Below, one piece after another: positions 40,575 through 49,590 of a stretch of DNA of 64,000 bases (position 1 is the stretch's first letter; the number at the start of each line of letters is the position of its first letter). Source of the stretch: a virus; the IMG/VR virus record IMGVR_UViG_3300037222_000038, positions 1-64,000 of that record, one strand, 5' to 3'. A model generated the notes under the pieces. It was not told the origin of the DNA, ran no database searches, and was given only the letters and a program-made list of their open reading frames with translations. A program made the position numbers and the translations under genes.

Positions 40575-41678
40575 TTATCCTCGACGCATGTTATTCCACG
40601 CGGGATGTCGCATGGTGTTCGCGCCGAGCGCTCCCGGCACGGGAGTCGCCCCGCCATACGTGAGTCCGCTGTCCGTTGTGCCACCCATCGCCCCGCCGTA
40701 TGTGAGTCCGCTGTCCGTTGTGCCACCCATCGCCCCGCCGTATGTGAGTCCGCTGTCCGTTGTGCCACCCATCGCCCCGCCGATCTGTGCCGCCGCTGGA
40801 CCTGTCGGTGTCTGTGCCGTGTCCATTCCGGTCGGCGCAGCAGCCGGTGATCCCCCCTGCATCTGTGGTTGGTTCCACCAATTCGTGGGGTTCTGTGCCG
40901 TGCCGTTGGGGTTCGCGGCATTGAAGTTTTGCAGGTTCTGCTGCGACTGAAACGGGTTGCTGCTGGGCTGATTCTGGCCTGCGCCAGCTTGCGTTGGAGA
41001 GTATCCACCACTCCCGTTCGGAGTCATTCCGGCCGATGGATTACCCGTGGAACCGAACTGCGATCCTTGTGCCGCGGCATTGGTTCCCAAGCCGTTCGCA
41101 CCCGTCCCGGCGAGGTTCTGCATGAACTGGTTGCGGGCATCGTTGGCAGCCTGCATGTTGGAATCGAACGGCGACGGGGGCGTCGAAGAACCGGGAGTTG
41201 ACGCTGCCGGACTTGACGGAGACTGTGCCGTGTTCTGTGCGAGTGCTGGCGACGGTTGCGGTGTCGGGCTGGCGGGGGATGCCGTGGGACTTGCCGGTGA
41301 TTGCGACGTGTTCTGCGCCAATGCTCCCATGCCGTTTGTCGGAGAGGGGGGGCTGCTCGGCGAAGGTGCCATGCCGCCCGGTCCTGCGGGACTCATCTGA
41401 CCGGGAGGCGAACCGAATCCAGCCGGCGTACCACCCGTGGATGAGTAGCCGCCCTGTCCGGGAAGCTGCGACATGCCGCCCCCGAACATGGCATTACGTC
41501 CCATGGGAGGCATGGCCGTCGTCCAGCCGCCCCCATTCGGTGCCGTGTACGTCGGTGGCTGGCTTGGCTGCTGCTGCTGATAGGTGTAGTCGCCGGGCAT
41601 TCCCGGCACGGGAGTCACCCCGCCGTATGTGAGTCCGCTGCCAGTCATACCGCCCATCGCTTGATTGAGAATCGACAT
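40575..41678 (-). CDS. Gly/Pro/Asn-rich virion protein with tandem repeats
   Basis: A 367-residue, nearly all low-complexity protein (P/G/S/N/T). The N-terminus has GSGLTYGGVTPVPG; the C-terminus carries three copies of GGAMGGTTDSGLTY plus a related tail GGATPVPG. Ends and repeats share the same theme, so the protein seems built by duplicating its terminal motif. Likely a virion core protein. Confidence 0.55.
   Translation of the reverse strand: MSILNQAMGGMTGSGLTYGGVTPVPGMPGDYTYQQQQPSQPPTYTAPNGGGWTTAMPPMGRNAMFGGGMSQLPGQGGYSSTGGTPAGFGSPPGQMSPAGPGGMAPSPSSPPSPTNGMGALAQNTSQSPASPTASPASPTPQPSPALAQNTAQSPSSPAASTPGSSTPPSPFDSNMQAANDARNQFMQNLAGTGANGLGTNAAAQGSQFGSTGNPSAGMTPNGSGGYSPTQAGAGQNQPSSNPFQSQQNLQNFNAANPNGTAQNPTNWWNQPQMQGGSPAAAPTGMDTAQTPTGPAAAQIGGAMGGTTDSGLTYGGAMGGTTDSGLTYGGAMGGTTDSGLTYGGATPVPGALGANTMRHPAWNNMRRG
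40647..40772 (-). repeat. 42-bp coding tandem repeat, three units
   Basis: Three 42-base units (40647-40688, 40689-40730, 40731-40772). Units two and three are identical and unit one differs by a few bases. They encode GGAMGGTTDSGLTY-type segments. Near-identity of units shows recent expansion. Confidence 0.9.
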
Positions 41679-41687
41679 GGTTGATCC

Positions 41688-44111
41688 TTACGCGGCCTGA
41701 GTTTGAAACTGTTGTGTACCAAGCGGTGTCGGCACTGCGGGAATCTGTCCGTATCCGGTCGTTGCCGGACCCTGAAGCTGACCGAGTGTACCAGACGGAG
41801 CGACGCTCCCCAAACTCGCCGGCAGGTTGTTGTACCCGTTCACGCCGTATCCGGTTCCAGCCTGTCCGACCGCTTGCATCAACTGGGCGAGAGTCTGGTA
41901 ATTCGGTCCAGTCTGGTTGATCGAGTTCAGGAATCCCAACTGACTGAGACCCAACTGGTTTTGGGTGTTGTTCGCGTTCTGACCGAAGTTGAGCGCCTGC
42001 CCTTGCAGGTTCGCCAGTCCGGTAGCGCCTTGGTACTGCTGGTTCAACGCATTCTGACCCAGCGCCGTGTTGGCCGCGACCCCCTGTTGAGCCATGCCGG
42101 TGACGTTGTTCAAGCCTTGCTGTTGGGCCTGAAGCTGTGCCCCCGTGGTGGTAGTCAACGCATTATTCACCATCTGCTGCGTGTTGCCTTCGTTCGCCAG
42201 ATTTGCCATCAGGGCGTTCTGATTGATGCCGCTGTCCACGGAATTGCCGATGGTCGTGTTGCCGAGGCCACGGTTCACCAGTCCCTGATTTGCATTGGCC
42301 GTCTGGGTCTGGGCGTTCTGTGCGATCTGCTGGGCTTGCTGTTGCCCGTACAGATTCAGGTTGTTCATCACGGCATTCGTGACGTTGCCATAGCCCTGAT
42401 TGATGCCTTGCTGGCCTTGAGACAACTGACTGACAAGGTTCGCGTAGTCTTGGTTCTGCGTGGACCCCAAGTTGTTGAAACCGGAGTTCACGTTGCTCGC
42501 GGCGTCGGCGAAGTTGTTCTGCTGCGTGCCGAACAATCCTGAGAGTCCGCCAAGAACATTGGCCGACTGGCTTGAGAGGTTGTTGTAGCCCTGCGTGATG
42601 CTGTTGGCCAGATTCGTGTTGGCCGCGTTCGACTGGTTCTGTGCGTTTTGGAAGCTCTGTGCCGTGTTCGCCAAGAGAGCGGAAGCACCGGCGTTGTTCC
42701 CTGGAGCAGGAGCCATCAGTCCCGGCATCAGGCTTTGCGGACTGAGATTTCCGCCGGGAATCATGCCGCCGGAACCGCCAGAGACACCGCCGCCGCCGGC
42801 CATATTGCCGTAGCCATTTCCGGGGCTGTTGCCGTTTGCCAGACTGTTAAAGGCATCGGAGTTCGCGCCTGCGATACCGGCAGAACCAGCGTTGTTCTGG
42901 GCTTGCTTGGCGAGGTACTGCTGTTGTGCAATCTGATCCGGAGTGAGTGCCCCGCCTGGAGATTGGCCAGTGCCTGGCGTCTGTTGGCCAGTGCCTTTTG
43001 ATCCCGTTCCACCACCTCCCGAGCCAGTTCCACTACCTCCCGAGCCAGTTCCACCACCTCCCGAGCCAGTTCCACCGCCGCCGGTGCCGCCTGCTCCATT
43101 CGGGCCAAGACCGGGATTCGGAGTTCCGTTCGGGGACGCGGATGCCCCGTTCGGTCCTACGCTTTGTCCGTTGAAGCCAATACCGCCACCAGCGTTGGGA
43201 GCAACGCCAGTATTCGGGCCATTCGGTCCCACACCTCCGGGATTAGCTGGACCTGTCGATGCCGTCGAACCTCCCGGCGGCTGCGCTTCCGGATTGGTTG
43301 TGGCACCGCTGCTTTGAGACGATCCCTGATCCGGTACAGCCGATGTCTGTTCTCCGGGGCTTCCTGCCGATGGGCCACTTACCGGAGGCGGCGCAGGTGG
43401 TATTCCCCCCGGAGGCCCAATTGAATTCGGGTCCGGTGCCGTGTTCGTAGATGGATCAACCGGGGCACCCGCTCCCGGTCCCGGAACTGGACCGCCATTG
43501 ACGCCGGGAGTGTTCGGAGGAGGTTCGACGTGTGGCTGCCCTGTGGCCGGGTCAATTGAGGTCACGGAACCGTCTGGGTTTACTGTAGGAGATCCCGGTT
43601 GCGGTCCCATACCCGGAGGTGGAGTACCGGGAGTTCCAGAAACAGGTGGCGGCGCTTGCGGAACGCTATTGTTGTCTCCCAATCCCGGAATTTGAGGGCC
43701 AGATGGTCCCGCGCCATTGTTATCGGGGAGTCCTGGAATTTGCGGACCCATGTTTGGTCCGCCAGCGAACGAACCGCCGCCGCCACCAGGCGCTGGTGGT
43801 GGTGATTGTGATACTGGCGGTGGTGCAGCCGGAACACTTCCGCCTTGTGGGGAGGCCCCCGCAGAACCGGTTCCCATGCCAGCGCCGGACAGTCCGGGAA
43901 TGGCATCTCCGGGATTGGGAACAGTTGCACCCGGAGGCCCGAAGATGCTTCCCAGCGGGTTGTTATCGTAGGTCGATTGAGCAGGGGCCGCATTGGGATC
44001 AGGTGGCATCGGCTGTCCACTCGATGCCCCGCCAGCCGCCAGCCATGCCTTAAAAGCCGGGTCTGTTCGTGCCGGAGCCTGCGCCATACCGCCAACTGTA
44101 ATATCCGCCAT
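41688..44111 (-). CDS. Large low-complexity virion protein
   Basis: An 807-residue protein. ATG at 44111 is chosen for the GGGAGC ribosome site (an upstream ATG would add 12 odd residues). N-terminal Pro/Gly-rich half, a 7-residue GSGGGGT repeat, then a Gln/Asn-rich helical half (NAQNQSNAANTNLANSITQG). With its two neighbours it forms a set of low-complexity proteins likely inside the virion or ejected. Confidence 0.6.
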   Translation of the reverse strand: MADITVGGMAQAPARTDPAFKAWLAAGGASSGQPMPPDPNAAPAQSTYDNNPLGSIFGPPGATVPNPGDAIPGLSGAGMGTGSAGASPQGGSVPAAPPPVSQSPPPAPGGGGGSFAGGPNMGPQIPGLPDNNGAGPSGPQIPGLGDNNSVPQAPPPVSGTPGTPPPGMGPQPGSPTVNPDGSVTSIDPATGQPHVEPPPNTPGVNGGPVPGPGAGAPVDPSTNTAPDPNSIGPPGGIPPAPPPVSGPSAGSPGEQTSAVPDQGSSQSSGATTNPEAQPPGGSTASTGPANPGGVGPNGPNTGVAPNAGGGIGFNGQSVGPNGASASPNGTPNPGLGPNGAGGTGGGGTGSGGGGTGSGGSGTGSGGGGTGSKGTGQQTPGTGQSPGGALTPDQIAQQQYLAKQAQNNAGSAGIAGANSDAFNSLANGNSPGNGYGNMAGGGGVSGGSGGMIPGGNLSPQSLMPGLMAPAPGNNAGASALLANTAQSFQNAQNQSNAANTNLANSITQGYNNLSSQSANVLGGLSGLFGTQQNNFADAASNVNSGFNNLGSTQNQDYANLVSQLSQGQQGINQGYGNVTNAVMNNLNLYGQQQAQQIAQNAQTQTANANQGLVNRGLGNTTIGNSVDSGINQNALMANLANEGNTQQMVNNALTTTTGAQLQAQQQGLNNVTGMAQQGVAANTALGQNALNQQYQGATGLANLQGQALNFGQNANNTQNQLGLSQLGFLNSINQTGPNYQTLAQLMQAVGQAGTGYGVNGYNNLPASLGSVAPSGTLGQLQGPATTGYGQIPAVPTPLGTQQFQTQAA
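43006..43068 (-). repeat. 21-bp coding tandem repeat, three units
   Basis: Three near-identical 21-base units encode GSGGGGT within the 807-residue protein. They probably act as a flexible linker whose length can vary by slippage. Confidence 0.8.
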
Positions 44112-44121
44112 CTGATGCTCC

Positions 44122-44646
44122 CTACAGCAGTGTAACCTGTGCGACAATTCCCGTAACGGTTGATGTTCCCGCCACTGGATTGTACGCCAGAACGATGTAA
44201 TCGCCAGCCGTCAACGACACGACGCCCGACAATAATACTTGGCCGGTTGTCAGATTGGATATGTACGACGCTTCGAGCAGTTTCGTAGCCCCTACATTCT
44301 TCAACGCACGCATGTACACAATCCCGCCACCCGGAGCCGCAACATACAACGAAGCCGTCACCAGATACAGCCCCGTGGCAGTCACTGTGATATGCGACGA
44401 CGAAGCCGTGAACCACCCATCCGTGTCGTAAGTAGCAGCTCCCCACGCAATCGGATTGTCGGTTGCGTCGGTCGTCGTACACGATCCATTGTACACCGAA
44501 CAGCCGTGTGCTGAACCTGCCAGAATGTCGCTTTTTGTGGGCGCATTCAGGTTCGATGCCAGTCTCTGAATAGTGCGAGTCGCCGCACGTCGAGTCGAGG
44601 CTCTGGCCGTGTGCCTTTCCATTGCCGGAATCGGACCTGTGCTCAT
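44122..44646 (-). CDS. C1q/TNF-like jelly-roll virion protein
   Basis: A 174-residue protein. After a basic N-terminus the C-terminal 125 residues (AATYDTDGWFTASSSHITVT, then TGLYLVTASLYV, then AGDYIVLAYNP) look like a C1q/TNF-type jelly roll. Phages use this fold for head fibres or receptor binding. Its ATG overlaps the upstream gene stop. Confidence 0.6.
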   Translation of the reverse strand: MSTGPIPAMERHTARASTRRAATRTIQRLASNLNAPTKSDILAGSAHGCSVYNGSCTTTDATDNPIAWGAATYDTDGWFTASSSHITVTATGLYLVTASLYVAAPGGGIVYMRALKNVGATKLLEASYISNLTTGQVLLSGVVSLTAGDYIVLAYNPVAGTSTVTGIVAQVTLL

Positions 44647-46223
44647 ACCAGTCTCCCAGCGGCGCGACCAGTTCCTTCAAGCCATGCCCAAATCGCCTCG
44701 AATTGCCACGACTCATTGAGCACGGAATTCGAGAGCTTCAGGTACATATTTTGTGCCACTGCACCCGACCGAATCGCCGGTGAACGTCCCGGATAAATCG
44801 TCCGTGCGAAACGTGGTTCAGCCGACAGAAACGCATCTTCTGCCGAGTTCCCGGAGTAGAGTTCCAGTGTCACCGGGTCGCTGTTCATGCCGAGCACTGT
44901 TCTCAATTCACGCAACCGCAGTTTGCCGCCAGCTGATCCCAACGGACCAATCAACACGTAGCTGTTGATCGCCGTGCCGTCGTCGCTTTCAGCAGTGTAA
45001 TCCAACTGGCGAATGATCCCGTCTTGGCCACCCAGCAACACAACGCGGTCGTTCGGATTGTCGCCGTCCATCAGATGCACAGACGAGGGGTTGTGGTTCA
45101 GATTGCTGAAACTGTCCTGCCAGAACGCCTGATTGCGAATGTCGTAGCACCAGTTGATCGTGGCCGCTCCGTTCGTAGGCGTAATGAACAGCATGACCGA
45201 CTGAAATCTGTCGTCCCAGACCATGCGAATCACGTTGTTGGCGAGGTTCACATTCAGCAGGTTTTCGTCAACACGCATGGACGAAATACGTACCGGAACA
45301 GCCGTTCCGCCTGCGCTGGGATTCACCGAATACAGACCCCCGCGAGAGCCGAAGAAGTAGATCGTGCCGTAGCAGTCTTTGCACCACGGCGTACCGAAAG
45401 CCATGCCGACGACATCGCTGATTCGGTCGATCTGTCCCCCGGCAGCGGGGTCGCCGGTCATTTGCCAGAGAGATGAATCACCTCCAATCAGCATGAGGTC
45501 GTCGGAATACGGGACCATCGACGTAACAATGTCGGGCACCAGACCCGCTTCGCAGTTGTTTCCAGCCACGGCTTGCTGGCTGTTGGCGCTTGTCACCACA
45601 TTCGGGTTGTAGTCGTAATCGAGGGGATCAAACTGCCGTGACATGAACCAGTTTTGCGGGTCGCCGATGAGTCCCGACCAGACTAATCGGCCTCGCCAAG
45701 TGCAGATCAATCGCGGGGCACGGCCCGATCCGTCAACCGGAAGTGTGCCCGCATCGGCCACCATTGCCGTCACGGTATTCGTGCTGGAATTCCAATAGTT
45801 CCAGCCGACTCCATCCGAGAAGTACACGTTCCCGAAGATGATCGCCGATCCGATGTACGGCGTTGATGCGTTCAGGGCAGATGTTCCGTTGGTTGCGGTG
45901 ACGTAGCCGCCTGCTCGCGTGAACTGGGCGACTGTCCCGTTCGAGACAGCAATTCCAGTCAGCGTGCGAACACCGGTTCCGGCACTGGCCGAGATCGACA
46001 CATGGTCGATGCACTGCACGGGCGACGTGGTGGACGCGACTTGACCCACACAATACTTCGAGAGGCCGGAGCGTTGTGCGCCACGCAATTGATTGGTCGT
46101 GGGGTCATACCCGCGGACGTTCATTGCGGAAACACAGGTGCCCGCATCCTGATGGGTGTAGCCGCTGTGTACGGACATTCCGCCGATTGGAAACCCGATT
46201 TCCGTCATAGTCGTTTTTGCCAT
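44643..46223 (-). CDS. Tail hub / packaged-DNA stabilisation protein (P22 gp10-like)
   Basis: A 526-residue beta-rich protein. PRLICTWRGRLVWSGLIGDP, then NWFMSRQFDPLDYDYNPN, LMLIGGDSSLWQMTGDPAAG and IYFFGSRGGLYSVNPS read as propeller blades like those of short-tailed phage hub proteins such as P22 gp10. Likely seals the portal and anchors tail parts. Homology is by pattern only. Confidence 0.55.
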   Translation of the reverse strand: MAKTTMTEIGFPIGGMSVHSGYTHQDAGTCVSAMNVRGYDPTTNQLRGAQRSGLSKYCVGQVASTTSPVQCIDHVSISASAGTGVRTLTGIAVSNGTVAQFTRAGGYVTATNGTSALNASTPYIGSAIIFGNVYFSDGVGWNYWNSSTNTVTAMVADAGTLPVDGSGRAPRLICTWRGRLVWSGLIGDPQNWFMSRQFDPLDYDYNPNVVTSANSQQAVAGNNCEAGLVPDIVTSMVPYSDDLMLIGGDSSLWQMTGDPAAGGQIDRISDVVGMAFGTPWCKDCYGTIYFFGSRGGLYSVNPSAGGTAVPVRISSMRVDENLLNVNLANNVIRMVWDDRFQSVMLFITPTNGAATINWCYDIRNQAFWQDSFSNLNHNPSSVHLMDGDNPNDRVVLLGGQDGIIRQLDYTAESDDGTAINSYVLIGPLGSAGGKLRLRELRTVLGMNSDPVTLELYSGNSAEDAFLSAEPRFARTIYPGRSPAIRSGAVAQNMYLKLSNSVLNESWQFEAIWAWLEGTGRAAGRLV

Positions 46224-46234
46224 GACGATGACTC

Positions 46235-46693
46235 CTACAGGACCAAACGGATGCCCACGGTGGCCGTCGCCGTGTTCAGGTTCTTGGCCTTGATCTTCTG
46301 GATTTTGGAGAGCGTGCCGCCCCCGAAACCGGCCGTGTAATTGGCGTAGGATGCGTTGGAGGCAAGCGGCAGAGGCATGTTGGCCAAGAGTGCCATCGTG
46401 GCGTACTTGATCCCATAGACGTTACCCTCGTCCGTGGTCAGTTCCAGCATGACCCACCCGTTGACCGCATCGCCAGTGTCGCTCAATATCTCCAGATACG
46501 TGAAGTCTGAAGGACCGACAGCGGCATCCCAAAGAGTACCCGTAGCATTTTGGGCCAGCGATAACGTGTTGCAGTATTCCTGCGCAGTCGAACTCGCCGG
46601 AATGATGAGCGGCACATCAAGGCTACCAGACCCGATCGTGCTTCCATCATTCGCGGTGAATTCAAAGGCACTCCACTTTGCAATCGAGGGCAT
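46235..46693 (-). CDS. Hypothetical structural protein
   Basis: A 152-residue beta-rich protein (FTANDGSTIGSGSLDVPLII; VNGWVMLELTTDEGNVYGIK). Pattern compatible with a decoration or head-tail joining protein. Lies between the hub and an upstream structural gene. No family recognised. Confidence 0.5.
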   Translation of the reverse strand: MPSIAKWSAFEFTANDGSTIGSGSLDVPLIIPASSTAQEYCNTLSLAQNATGTLWDAAVGPSDFTYLEILSDTGDAVNGWVMLELTTDEGNVYGIKYATMALLANMPLPLASNASYANYTAGFGGGTLSKIQKIKAKNLNTATATVGIRLVL

Positions 46694-46702
46694 TGGTTCT
46701 CA

Positions 46703-47578
46703 TTAGGCAGCGGCGATTACCGTACAAATTCTCTGCATCGTAAGGGTCGTCGCGGTGTTGAATGTGACCTGATATTTGACCGAGAAAAGGTGCGTCACGA
46801 CGCCCGATCCAGTCAGTGTCACACCAGTTCCGGCTGTGATCGTCATGTCGTTCGAGCCCGCGAGATTCACGACTTCCAGCACGTAGGTCGATCCCACTTG
46901 TGCATTGGGGAAGTCGTTAATCATCAACGTGGCTGTGCGCGTGGCGATTGATCCGGGGGTCGCGGCCGTGCTGACGTAGGTCGTGTATCCGCCGCCGCCC
47001 AACTGACCAGCCGTAAATGTCGTGGTCGTGGTTCCCGTGGACCACGCAGACTCCAGCATCCCGCAACCGAAAATCGCCCACGTTCCGGCGACAATGCAGC
47101 GAAACTCGAGAGTGCTTCCAGCGGCCACCAGCATGGAAACCGTCGTACCGAGACTCTGAATCACGTCGCTGGCACCCAATGGATACACATCCATGTGGTT
47201 CGCCCCGGCGTTCTGTACCTGCACGGAAGCCCCGGCCAGTGCTGCCGGAAGGGCACAGGAGTCGTGCAAGGCAGCGACCGTGATGACTTTGTTCAGACCG
47301 CTTTTGAGGGCTGTGGCACCGGATTGACCGCCGCCCGACAAGGCAACCAACGCCCCTTGAATCGAGCCGTTGACGACACCGCCGTTGGCAATCAGTGCGC
47401 CAGTCAGTGTGGTTACTCCGGTCACTGCCAGCGTCGTATCGCATGTCACGGCACCGGCGAATTCAGCCGCCCCGTCGATCTTGATGGGCAGGTTCAATTC
47501 CAAGACATTGGTCGTCTTCGGAACGACTTTGACATCGGCCAAGTTGGCAATCTGACGAGAAAGATTTTCAACGGACAT
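46703..47578 (-). CDS. Structural protein with fibre-like repeats
   Basis: A 291-residue protein. An N-terminal helix, then hydrophobic-Thr strands (CDTTLAVTGVTTLTGALIAN) that resemble fibre shaft repeats, and a C-terminal beta domain. Probably a short fibre or spike. It has a normal ATG after an AGGAG site. Confidence 0.55.
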   Translation of the reverse strand: MSVENLSRQIANLADVKVVPKTTNVLELNLPIKIDGAAEFAGAVTCDTTLAVTGVTTLTGALIANGGVVNGSIQGALVALSGGGQSGATALKSGLNKVITVAALHDSCALPAALAGASVQVQNAGANHMDVYPLGASDVIQSLGTTVSMLVAAGSTLEFRCIVAGTWAIFGCGMLESAWSTGTTTTTFTAGQLGGGGYTTYVSTAATPGSIATRTATLMINDFPNAQVGSTYVLEVVNLAGSNDMTITAGTGVTLTGSGVVTHLFSVKYQVTFNTATTLTMQRICTVIAAA

Positions 47579-47589
47579 GGTTTTTCTCC

Positions 47590-47901
47590 TTACGTGCTTG
47601 CTCGCAGATATTCAATGACTGTGACGTTGGTCGAATTGGTGCCGTTAAAAGTGACTGTCATCCCCGCAATGTCGGCCGCTTCCAGAATCAGCAGCGGAGG
47701 CGCTGACTGGCCATTCGGTAACACGATCGGGGCGTGAGACGATGAAGCAGACGCGATGTACATGGAGCTGGTTGCCGCACTGGCCTGAATTTGAGCCGAT
47801 CGCGTGAGCTTGCTGAACGTAAAGGCCACGTCGGAACCCGTCTGGGGAACCTGCGTTACCTGAATGCAGAGATTCGTTGAAAGATCGACCGTGTTGGCCA
47901 T
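47590..47901 (-). CDS. Small beta structural protein
   Basis: A 103-residue Ser/Thr-rich beta protein (SSHAPIVLPNGQSAPPLLIL). Could be a decoration or joining protein. No family recognised. Confidence 0.5.
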   Translation of the reverse strand: MANTVDLSTNLCIQVTQVPQTGSDVAFTFSKLTRSAQIQASAATSSMYIASASSSHAPIVLPNGQSAPPLLILEAADIAGMTVTFNGTNSTNVTVIEYLRAST

Positions 47902-47904
47902 TGC

Positions 47905-48714
47905 TTACCCGCTGTAGACGTTTCCGCCGTAGGTGATTGATCCGAAATTATCGAAGTATCCAGCACCGTCCGGACGCATCAAAGCACTGGCTTCTCCCAT
48001 CCGTCCGTCCCCGCAATACCCCAGCGATTCCGGGGCGTGCATCTGGTTGTCGAGCACAATCGAGGTCCACAAACACGCCTTGAACTCGGCTGCGTGCGTC
48101 CCCGGCTGTCCTTCGATCTGGATTTCCGCTTGTGCCAGACACGATTCGAGGATTGTCTGGGAATGTTCGTTTCCGCCGTAAAAATACTCCTGCGTCCCGT
48201 TGGGGCCAAGAGGATGAATCCGCATGGTTCCCGCCAAGCTGTAGACTGCACTGGGGGCTGGCCAGAGCATGATCTTCCAGCGTGTGCTTTGCGTTCCGCC
48301 TTGCGAGACTGCCCGTTCGGCATACATCACCGGCCAGTTTGTCAGTGTGACTTGCATCTGCCGTTGCCAGAGGATTTTGGCAGCCGTCACTTTGGCAACC
48401 GACACCTTGATCTGATCTGGCGGATTGTGGTACAGCGGCCCGATGGCACCCCCGAAGTTGAACGGCATCACGTAGTCCTGAGTCCCGACTTCCGTGATGA
48501 AACTGAAGTCCGAAATCAGGAACGACCAGTCATGTCGCAATTCGGCATCGACCTGTGCCGGGTAGTAAAACCGACGCAAGCCGTTGTTGATGAGAGCCAG
48601 CAGGTTTTCGTTTTCGTCGGGGCTGAGCGACTGAAGATTGCGTGTTCCGTAGGTGAACTGCGCGACCTGCTTTTGAAGCTCGTCGTAAGTGAGTGCCAAG
48701 GCTGTTTCAGGCAT
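47905..48714 (-). CDS. Head-tail adaptor-like protein
   Basis: A 269-residue protein. Helical N-terminus (LTYDELQKQVAQFTYGTRNL, then ENENLLALINNGLRRFYYPA), a beta middle (RWKIMLWPAPSAVYSLAGTM) and a helical C-terminal region (CLAQAEIQIEGQPGTHAAEF). This is the usual layout of ring adaptors below the portal in short-tailed phages. Position between capsid and hub genes agrees. Confidence 0.55.
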   Translation of the reverse strand: MPETALALTYDELQKQVAQFTYGTRNLQSLSPDENENLLALINNGLRRFYYPAQVDAELRHDWSFLISDFSFITEVGTQDYVMPFNFGGAIGPLYHNPPDQIKVSVAKVTAAKILWQRQMQVTLTNWPVMYAERAVSQGGTQSTRWKIMLWPAPSAVYSLAGTMRIHPLGPNGTQEYFYGGNEHSQTILESCLAQAEIQIEGQPGTHAAEFKACLWTSIVLDNQMHAPESLGYCGDGRMGEASALMRPDGAGYFDNFGSITYGGNVYSG

Positions 48715-48725
48715 CGGGCTCCCTG

Positions 48726-49304
48726 TTATGCACGAGCCGCAGTCAGCTCGCCCTTAACCTTGCTCAAATCGACCAGCGGCGGACCCGCACTGAGAGGCCG
48801 CAACACTTCGGCCGCATTCACCTTCTGGGCACCCACGCGGGCATTCTTGTTCAGTTCCGAATCGAAGACCGCCGACTCATCCATTTCCAAGTGTTCGGAC
48901 TTCACCACGAATACGTCGCCTTGGCAGTTGACGAGGTGCATTCCCAACGGAGCGGGATGCCAGTAGCGCCCCGAACGATTGAGGGTCTTGACGAGCACCG
49001 TCGAACCGGGAATGTACGGCAGATTGGTCTGATGCCGCATCGTGGGCAACAGCGTGTGTGTCTGCACGATGATGTTGGCCAGAGACTCGAAACCCCACGA
49101 ATGATCGGTGAACTGTCTGGCGTATGCCTTGTGCAGCGCCAGCATGATCCACAACGCTTCCGGCAATTCCTCATCGTAATCGAGGCCGATCATGGTCCGC
49201 AGGTTGCGAATCACGTCGATGTCGATGACGAATTTCTTCCACAATTCCAGCTTGGGTTTTGCGGGAGGAGCTTCCGGTTCGGGAGTCTTTTCGGCTTCAG
49301 CCAT
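48726..49304 (-). CDS. Hypothetical head-region protein
   Basis: A 192-residue protein. Charged Pro-rich start, helical core (RNLRTMIGLDYDEELPEALW), then a beta segment (GDVFVVKSEHLEMDESAVFD). Overlaps the upstream small gene by one base. Possibly a head completion protein. No family recognised. Confidence 0.5.
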   Translation of the reverse strand: MAEAEKTPEPEAPPAKPKLELWKKFVIDIDVIRNLRTMIGLDYDEELPEALWIMLALHKAYARQFTDHSWGFESLANIIVQTHTLLPTMRHQTNLPYIPGSTVLVKTLNRSGRYWHPAPLGMHLVNCQGDVFVVKSEHLEMDESAVFDSELNKNARVGAQKVNAAEVLRPLSAGPPLVDLSKVKGELTAARA

Positions 49305-49561
49305 CAGTCGTAATCTTCCATTTCTTCGGTGCCACTGCCGGAGTTCTCTTCGTTGCCGGAGTTAAACGAGGACGCTTCGTCGGCAGCCCGTTGTGCCATG
49401 CTGATCGAATTGTCCTTCTCGCAGCCGGGCATCGTGTACCCGCCTGCGCCGGACCCTTCCTCTTCGCCGCCGATCGGACCTTTGCCGGCCGACGCCGCAC
49501 GGGTTTCGATCTCGCGCTCTTCGTCGCGAATCGCGTTGCTGTCACCTGATTTCTTCGCCAT
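49304..49561 (-). CDS. Small disordered protein
   Basis: An 85-residue Glu/Ser/Gly-rich protein, probably disordered. Coupled to the downstream gene. It could be a minor head protein or regulator. Confidence 0.45.
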   Translation of the reverse strand: MAKKSGDSNAIRDEEREIETRAASAGKGPIGGEEEGSGAGGYTMPGCEKDNSISMAQRAADEASSFNSGNEENSGSGTEEMEDYD

Positions 49562-49590
49562 GATCTATCTCCCCAAAAAGGGACCGTGAA

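Noticed and set aside
43441-44053. Plus-strand Gly/Pro-rich ORFs
   Set aside because: Mirror images of low-complexity minus-strand coding DNA.
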